From contig CM055196.1 in the NCBI GenBank assembly GCA_029224185.1, forward strand, positions 2,425,501 to 2,489,500: a stretch of DNA of 64,000 bases, written 5' to 3'. The notes below the pieces were generated by a model, which had not been told where the DNA came from, did no database searches, and saw nothing but the letters and a program-made list of their open reading frames with translations. Below are positions 58,400-64,000 of the stretch, in pieces; the first letter of the stretch is position 1; each line of letters opens with the position of its first letter. The translations under genes and the position numbers were made by a program. This DNA is from Karalla daura. Lineage: Eukaryota > Chordata > Actinopteri > Chaetodontiformes > Leiognathidae.

Positions 58400-59109
58400 T
58401 AGAGCTGTAAAACTCGGATCCTTTTAAGGATTCGACTTCCTCTGAGTCACTCACTGAACTGATCCAGATCTGCGAGTCACTTGAGTCACCTCAGTCAGTA
58501 TTGCTAAATAGAAAGTACAGTGCCTTGTGATCGGAATGAATCACTTTTAAATAAAACTAAGGTTAAAAACAAGAGAAATGTTTATTTAAACACACCAAAA
58601 AACACAAAACTTAAACATAGGCATAACAGCAAAAAGGCAAAATGTGCAACCAAGAATAAGAATAAATAAGTAAGCAAACTATTACCAATTATTAATGTTC
58701 CCAGATCTCCACCAAATCTAATTATCTGTACATTGCCCTAACACTACATTGTCTGAAAATTGCTTCCAAATCATGCAGTAGGCTACTTTCCCAGCTCAGG
58801 ATTCGCCGGATCCGCACGGATCCGGGTTAGTGTCGGTTAGTGGATCAGGACTCAGGACTCGCCGGATCCGGGTTAGTGTCGGTTAGCGGATCAGGACTCA
58901 GGACTCGCCGGATCCGCACAGATCCAGGTTAGTGTCAGTTAGCGGATCGGGACTCAGGACTCGCCGGATCCATGTTAATGCACCCGGATCTGTAACAGAC
59001 CCAGGTGTGTTTAACCAGTGGATCCACTCATTACTCTCGGTTAGGACCCAGCTCAATGGAGACCTTGGATTCATGACTCATGAGTCATTTGAAGGATCGC
59101 CCAGCACTA
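58400..59109. mobile_element. hAT-type MITE with perfect 8-bp target duplication
   Basis: The 710-bp element starts TAGAGCTGTAAAACTCGGAT and ends with the partly matching inverse (GATCGCCCAGCACTA). Its terminal octamers differ at one base. CTTCAAAC is duplicated exactly at 58392-58399 and 59110-59117, the 8-bp signature of hAT. It has no coding capacity. The inside carries GGATCC-rich tandem repeats at 58800-58975 and gagtcac/gactca motifs near both ends. Confidence 0.85.
58800..58975. repeat. Tandem repeats rich in GGATCC inside the hAT MITE
   Basis: Three to four units of about 55-65 bases built from gactcgccggatccg, gggttagtgtcggttag and cggatcaggactcag. Neighbouring units are very similar, which suggests recent expansion or conversion. 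Confidence 0.85.
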
Positions 59110-59117
59110 CTTCAAAC

Positions 59118-59762
59118 ATCTGTGGGACTCTCAGTCAAGCGCTCTCCTGACCTCATTCTTGTCCTCATTGTCCTTGCATGACACGCAGACAAATGATCGG
59201 ATTCCCTGTGTTAGGCCCTCCGACCAAGGGGCTCGGATCCGAATGCAGAATAGAGAGAGACTGGAAAAAAAAAAACAGCAGGAGAGCAACTTTGCCGGGT
59301 ACTTCCGGGTAGAGAGTCTCTCCGTAGTAGAGGTGGGAAAACACAAAATCCTCGGCAAATGCCTGAAAAAAACAAATGGGAATAAAAAGTCACTCACTGC
59401 GAAAGACTGGAGGAATTGGCAGGAGGACTATCGCTGGAAAACAGGAGTCGGGATGGATCAGGGAGGAACTGAAACAAGGAGCAGAGACAACAGGGTTAGG
59501 CTTCGCTGAAACTCACAACTGGAACCAGAAACAGGACACGAAGGGCTTGACTGTTCGCCCCAAGGTGGTGGAATAATCTGGCATCGGAGAGGCGTCAATG
59601 AGTTGAAGCTGCGCTCCTCTCCTCTCCAATTGGACAGCCACTACTGCGGGGCGTGGACAGGAAACACAGAGAAAGACAAACACACACGCCCACCAAACCC
59701 TAATAACCTGGACTTGCAAATTTTGTTTTTCATATTGTTACACTGGTGTCCACATACTGTAA
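59118..59762. other. No gene accepted
   Basis: Open frames on both strands are unremarkable. TGTTAGGCCCTCCGACC near 59209 looks like an LTR terminus in reverse, but I could not find the other end. Confidence 0.4.
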
Positions 59763-60591
59763 AGGTGCTTCCACATAGACCGCGGCAAGCGCAGGCAGCG
59801 GGCGGCAAGCCCATTCATTGTGTATGTGGTTGCGCGGCGCAAGAGCGCAGAGCCTTGCCTGCCACTGAGCGGCGTGCAGGGTTGGCGCCTGCCGCTGTTG
59901 CTCAGCGGCGCGCAAGAGTTGAGAAATGTTCAACTCGGGCGCTGCGCACTGTGACGTCATCACGGCACGTCCAATAGGAGAGAGGTTGTTGGGTCACGAG
60001 TTCCAGAGGACTCCAGAACTATGGAGGGGCAGCTAATAAAGTTTCCCGATCTCTGGCACACAAGGTTTACCGGGCAGGCGGTTAAACTGCTCCCTGCTTA
60101 GCCGAAGTAGACCTCAAAACGGGCGTTATGGAGCTGTAGCTCCTGGACTAGCCTGAGGTTGCGCTCTCAAAGCAGTCGTTGCGGAGCTGTAGCTCCCGGA
60201 CCAGCCTGAAGTAGACCTCAAAACGGGGGTTATAGAGCTGTAGCTCCCGGACCAGCCTGAGGTAGCTCTCAAAGCGGTCCTTACGGAGCTGTAGCTCCCG
60301 GACCCAGTCTATATTCCCCCAGTTCCTGCCTTCCCATCAGAACTGGATGGACCAACATCCTCCTTTTCTGTGCTGCTTGTCTCCTCGTCTCCTTATTAGC
60401 ACTATAGCCAGGACTTAATACACCTTCTCACAAGATCAAACCAACTGCTAAATGTTGTTACTGATAGCTTAGCAACCTTGCCGCCTTGCCGCCTTGCCGC
60501 CTTGCCACGCGGCACAGCGGCAGCGCTGCGCCCGGCCGCGCTGTACCCGGCGCTGCGCGCCGCGCTTGCCGCGGTCTATGTGGAAGCACCT
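59763..60591. mobile_element. PIF/Harbinger-like MITE copy 2, uninterrupted
   Basis: The 829-bp element starts AGGTGCTTCCACATAGAC and ends GTCTATGTGGAAGCACCT. TAA stands at 59760-59762 and 60592-60594, matching the duplication of copy 1. The terminal 30 bases are near-perfect inverted repeats with CGCGGCAAGCGC. It holds the same parts as copy 1 in the opposite orientation: TGACGTCA at 59952-59959, a GAGTTGA/TCAACTC hairpin close by, and four units of about 60 bases with the near-palindrome GGAGCTGTAGCTCC at 60105-60305. No reading frame looks coding. Confidence 0.85.
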
Positions 60592-60959
60592 TAAAGGTTG
60601 TATGGTTCATTATATTGAAGTCTGCAGTGGAATACATAGCCCCTCACCGCAAATGTTACATTATCATTGTTACATTATTATGTAAATAACTAATTAACAA
60701 TGTAAAAAAATATATGTTCACAGCTGAAAGTCTTCCTGGTGATCCCCACAATAGTGTGTAAGGAAGCACACTGTCTACAAACGTCAATGGTCGAAAGTTC
60801 AAAATCAGTTTGTGTCTCTTATGTTATCAAATAGTCACTATAAACACTATTATCAAATCATGTTATGTAAATTTAAATGTGCACGTCAGAAAAATCTGTA
60901 ATTTAAACAGAGTACTAGTGTTAATTTTAGGATAAATACATGTCTTTAAAATTACAGTA
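60592..60959. other. No feature recognised
   Basis: AT-rich spacer between the MITE and the following non-LTR-like repeat. Confidence 0.5.
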
Positions 60960-61121
60960 TTTTTGAATACACCATACATCTGTTCTGCCCTTCAGCGGAG
61001 GCGGTCGCATGTCTTGTCTCTCCTCTTCTCCCCTATCTCTCCTCTGCTTTGCTATTTCATCCTGTCTATTCCTCTTTAGAGACTCTCTCTGTCGTGCTCT
61101 CAAAACTACTTATTTGGAATC

Positions 61122-61382
61122 ATGGATCTGATCAACTGGTCTCTCAATGCAATTGACACCATCTTCTCGACGAGGAGCCTGGGTTCGGGGGGGCCTGACT
61201 GTCCTGCCGAAATGTTCACAGCTGGCTACACGATGGATGGCTTGGAGAGATGGAGGGTCGTGTGTTTGGTGGCTCTTTCCGTGGAGGAAATTGAAGACAT
61301 TCACCTATTCGGAACCTTGGTCACAGGTCTGTTGCTGATTGGATTGGATAATTCTCCGAATTGGAGATCGGTATGGTCATAG
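61122..61382 (+). CDS. Small open frame in the repeat, unknown product
   Basis: An 86-codon open frame from ATG 61122 to TAG 61380. I do not recognise the protein. It begins MDLINWSLNAIDTIFSTRSL and includes CPAEMFTAGYTMDGLERWRV. It then has a hydrophobic stretch (residues about 48-75: VVCLVALS, then LFGTLVTGLLLIGL) that could span a membrane, interrupted by the acidic EEIEDIH. The start has a purine at -3 (ATCATGG). The frame lies inside a dispersed repeat, so it may be the remnant of a longer protein, a small element-encoded protein or chance. Translation is not shown by anything in the sequence. Confidence 0.3.
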   Translation: MDLINWSLNAIDTIFSTRSLGSGGPDCPAEMFTAGYTMDGLERWRVVCLVALSVEEIEDIHLFGTLVTGLLLIGLDNSPNWRSVWS

Positions 61383-62194
61383 AGAGCTGTGACAATGGAA
61401 TGCAGCTACTTGCACCAAACCTGAACATCTTCCGATCTTATCTGCATTCGGCCTCCCTAACCAGCGCTGGCCTTGGCCAAGGCAGGTGCTGGAATAACAA
61501 CTCCCCTTGAAAGCATGGCAGTGTGACGCTCTACCTTCCCTTTCCCCCACTTCTAAGACACCGGTGGTTTGTTGACTGTCTGGACCCGATCAAGGCTGTC
61601 TCCATGGCTACCTGCTGTGTTATCACGATGCCACCCAGAAACCTGAGGCACTTGATGGGGATGCAGCGGAACAACTCTCAGGCCGGAACACTGAACTCAC
61701 ACATGACACTGGTGGATTGTCTGTCTGACCTGGTCACAACTGTCTCCACAGCTATTTGCTGTGCTATCGCGATGCCATCTTGCGGACTGAGACATATGAT
61801 TGGAAGCAGTGGACTCTCATACCTGTGGACACTTTACACTTACACTGATATGCTATCACCACCCTTTCCCACCCCCCCACACCTTTGCAGCTTCATTGCT
61901 TCTACCCCCCAGTCCTCCAGTGTGATTGGGTGCTGAATAGTCACCAGCCTGCTAATGCATGCTTGTTGGACGCCCCCACAACGATACCCCCCTTTCCCTC
62001 ATTGTTGCAAGTCATGTTCCTATGTTGTATGTGCTTATGTTGCTGGGATAATTTTTTGCTCCCATACTGTTCTCTCTCAAGAGCACAGTCTGGAATGCCT
62101 TTTTTCTCTCCTCTCTCCCTCATGTAATGATATCATGTAATTCTCTATCTCACTCAATTGTAATCCTTTGGGATCAATCCCATGTGATCACTGA

Positions 62195-62262
62195 AGTTTA
62201 ATCTAATCTAACCTAATCTAATCTAATCTAATCTAATCTAATCTAATCTAATCTAACCTAAT
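62195..62262. repeat. (TCTAA)n tandem run
   Basis: Pentanucleotide run with a few taacc variants, read as the tail of the repeat at 60960-62265. Confidence 0.9.
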
Positions 62263-62649
62263 CCCCAGTCAAGAAGGGTGTTTTCTGCCCAGTATAACTG
62301 TGAAAATTAAAGTGATATGCAGATTCTTAGTTTTGGATCATTTAACTTATTTACTACAATAATATCTTGTTTTAGATTTTATCATTGCTATTTTTTTTTA
62401 CTGTGGTTACTGTACTACGGATGGTAACGTGGCACTGAGGTAGAAGTGTCCTAATGTGCTTCAATGGCACCACACAGCATGCTTCAATTAGCACAAATGT
62501 GATATCACATTTGATATGCTTACTTGCTTGTGTATTGGTATTGCTTCACTATGTCTTTATGTTTATTGAAGAGCTTGAAACCGACCAGCTGTGATGTTCA
62601 GTTTCTTGAGATGACATTGTTATGAACCAGCACAATAAAAGTTCAATTG

Positions 62650-63010
62650 AATTTAATTGAATTCCTGAATCTGATGTGTTTGACACAATGGTGGTGTGAA
62701 GCTGTTGGTTTGCAATGAGAAGAACAGTGAATAAAAAACACAGTCTTTGCTGCTCTGGTGCAAATGGTCTGGAAATCCAAGATGAACTTCCCCAGTCTCC
62801 CTGTTGCTTCCTGTCAGTGAGGAGGTTGGTGATCCACCTGCAAGCAGAGTAAGGTATTCAAACATCGCCATCACTACGGAGGTCAGCGCAACAGGTCTGT
62901 AGTGATCCTGTCCTCTGGTCATTGGTTCTTTTGGGGACAGTTATGATGTAGGAGGTTTTAAAATAGTTTCCTGTGAGATGTTAAAATGTTTACATAGGAG
63001 ATAACTTATC
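62650..63010 (-). pseudogene. LINE RT remnant, internally deleted
   Basis: On the minus strand, TVPKRTN is followed by a frameshift and DHYRPVALTSVVMAMFEYL (RT domain 0/1 block of jockey-superfamily fish LINEs). The frame then passes over a deletion to RWITNLLTGSNRE-like text and the degraded motif-B block KDCVFYSLFFSLQTNS, where relatives have QGCVLSPLLFSLYTNS. Motif A and the YADD box are lost. Inactive. Confidence 0.7.
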
Positions 63011-64000
63011 AAAATAGTTCTTCAGGTGGATGGGGAGATGGCGTCAGCTTCAGGTGCTGTAGTTATAAAAGAATTTGTAATCTTGATATAATAGGATGGC
63101 AAATCACATGTTTCAGTTTAATTCTTTGTAAATAGTTTACTGAAGTTGATCGACCTTGTAGAGAAAACCTGCCAAAATCTGTAGTTGCAATTAATTTCCA
63201 CATGGGGGCAGTAATGACTAGTGAGAACTTTCTGCTGTCCCACCGTATTGCCTAGCAGAAAATATGGTTCCCATAGGAAGATGTACCTGGTAGCTTTTAA
63301 AGAGTCGGGGGAATCTTGAAAAGTGGAAAAACATAAGGAACGGAGGTCATTGGATGTCAGAATGTGCCTTGAAACACCAGGCATGAGTTTTTATATATGT
63401 TTTTATATCTTGGGTAAAACAGGTTGTGTGAATGGTTATTTATAGATTTAAAAAAGATAGTGTGTGTAGTTTAAAGGTGGGTTTAGATTCATATTAGAAG
63501 GGTATTCTTTGCTTGGGTAAAAACTAACCCAGATCGTACCATGAAGGCATAGAATATGAACAGTATGTAAGGGTTAAAACTGAACGGACAAAGCTGGGAA
63601 AGAAGCTCATTGTCAGAGCTTAGAAATTGTTACATGTAATAAAGAACTGGACACCTCCTTGACTTCAGAAGAAAATCCTTTTGTCTTTCCATTGGGTAAG
63701 GCAACGACTTAAGAGTAAGTACCCAAGGCCCCTGATTGTGAAAGAACAAAAGGCAGAGAAAAATTGCTTTAGAAATTAAACACACAAAAAATATATAGTG
63801 GGTCACTGATTCTTGAGAGTTGTCTGTCAACTCTAACACACTTTTTTTCTTAAACACATAAACTATATCCCTGTTGACTCTGTTCTTCTCCTGTAAGTTA
63901 CTTCTCCTGTAAGTTAATTGTAATAGTACTTTTTGATATTTTAAACAAACAATGTCAATATTCCTATTGTCACAGTTGTAGCCATCAATGTGTCTCATTG
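63011..64000. other. No gene recognised
   Basis: AT-rich sequence to the end of the window. The open frame at 63630-63998 on the minus strand has no motif and an unusual composition for a protein. Confidence 0.5.

Larger units (their letters stand above)
60960..62265 (+). mobile_element. Non-LTR-like repeat with (TCTAA) tail
   Basis: The 3' end reads cctttgggatcaatcc, then gaagtttaatc, followed by about 12 units of tctaa/ctaat (62195-62262). This resembles fish non-LTR elements that end in a short tandem repeat after CCTTTGGGAT. The body includes two similar segments at 61560-61620 and 61710-61770 (gactgtctggacc...gctacctgctgtg and gtctgtctgacctgg...gctatttgctgtg). The 5' boundary is uncertain, and no RT or endonuclease is visible, so it may be a non-autonomous element. 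Confidence 0.5.

Noticed and set aside
59206..59760. Possible solo LTR starting TGTTAGGCCC
   Set aside because: One end looks LTR-like, but none of the candidate ACA ends to the right has a flank matching CCCTG, so no boundary could be fixed.
1..64000. CRISPR arrays, bacterial operons, rRNA genes, host exons
   Set aside because: No regular direct repeats with unique spacers, no operon-like gene order, no rRNA-like segment. All strong protein matches are to eukaryotic mobile elements.

Overview
The window looks like intergenic or intronic DNA of a ray-finned (teleost) fish. I found no host protein-coding gene, rRNA, functional tRNA or CRISPR array. The diagnosis rests on the mobile elements. 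These are LINEs of the L2/CR1/Rex1 type, including one with an esterase-domain ORF1, gypsy and BEL/Pao LTR elements, a Penelope-type 3' end, tRNA-derived SINEs, hAT, Tc1/mariner and PIF/Harbinger DNA elements, and simple repeats. The species cannot be named from this sequence.

Layout. At 2-10.7 kb there is a dense LTR and LINE cluster. It holds a solo LTR (2743-3332), the 5' half of an L2-like LINE on the plus strand (3688-5350), and a longer but internally deleted copy of the same LINE on the minus strand (8306 down to about 5620). A second solo LTR (6856-7478) sits inside that minus copy. A poly-G tract, LTR-like pieces and a minisatellite follow. At 10.7-13 kb is a three-level nest: a minus-strand LINE, split by a TAA-flanked Harbinger-like MITE, which is itself split by a Tc1-like element. 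A third solo LTR lies at 14158-14695. From 15.5 to 23.3 kb there are an L1-like tail, two SINE-type repeats and a LINE 3' UTR copy. BEL/Pao pol remains are at 23.3-24.6 kb. Several LINE fragments and a Penelope-type end lie at 28-31.5 kb. A minus-strand gypsy element runs from 32.9 to 36.1 kb, and a full-length hAT element with terminal inverted repeats and an 8-bp target duplication from 36.3 to 40.2 kb. From 41 to 53 kb the sequence is sparse: microsatellites, a short interstitial telomeric array, a Harbinger transposase fragment and LINE ends. A plus-strand chromodomain gypsy element with two internal deletions lies at 54.3-56.5 kb. A hAT MITE with a perfect target duplication (58.4-59.1 kb), a second copy of the Harbinger-like MITE (59.8-60.6 kb), a non-LTR-like repeat with an open 86-codon frame (61-62.3 kb) and a LINE RT remnant (62.7-63 kb) complete the window.

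Nothing here works as a pathway. Every recognisable element gene carries stops, frameshifts or deletions, so the window is a record of successive insertions. The best-supported observations are the insertion boundaries with matching target-site duplications, because they can be read directly. I did not find a convincing new biological system. The nearest candidates are the paired GC-rich MITE family and the small open frame at 61122-61382.
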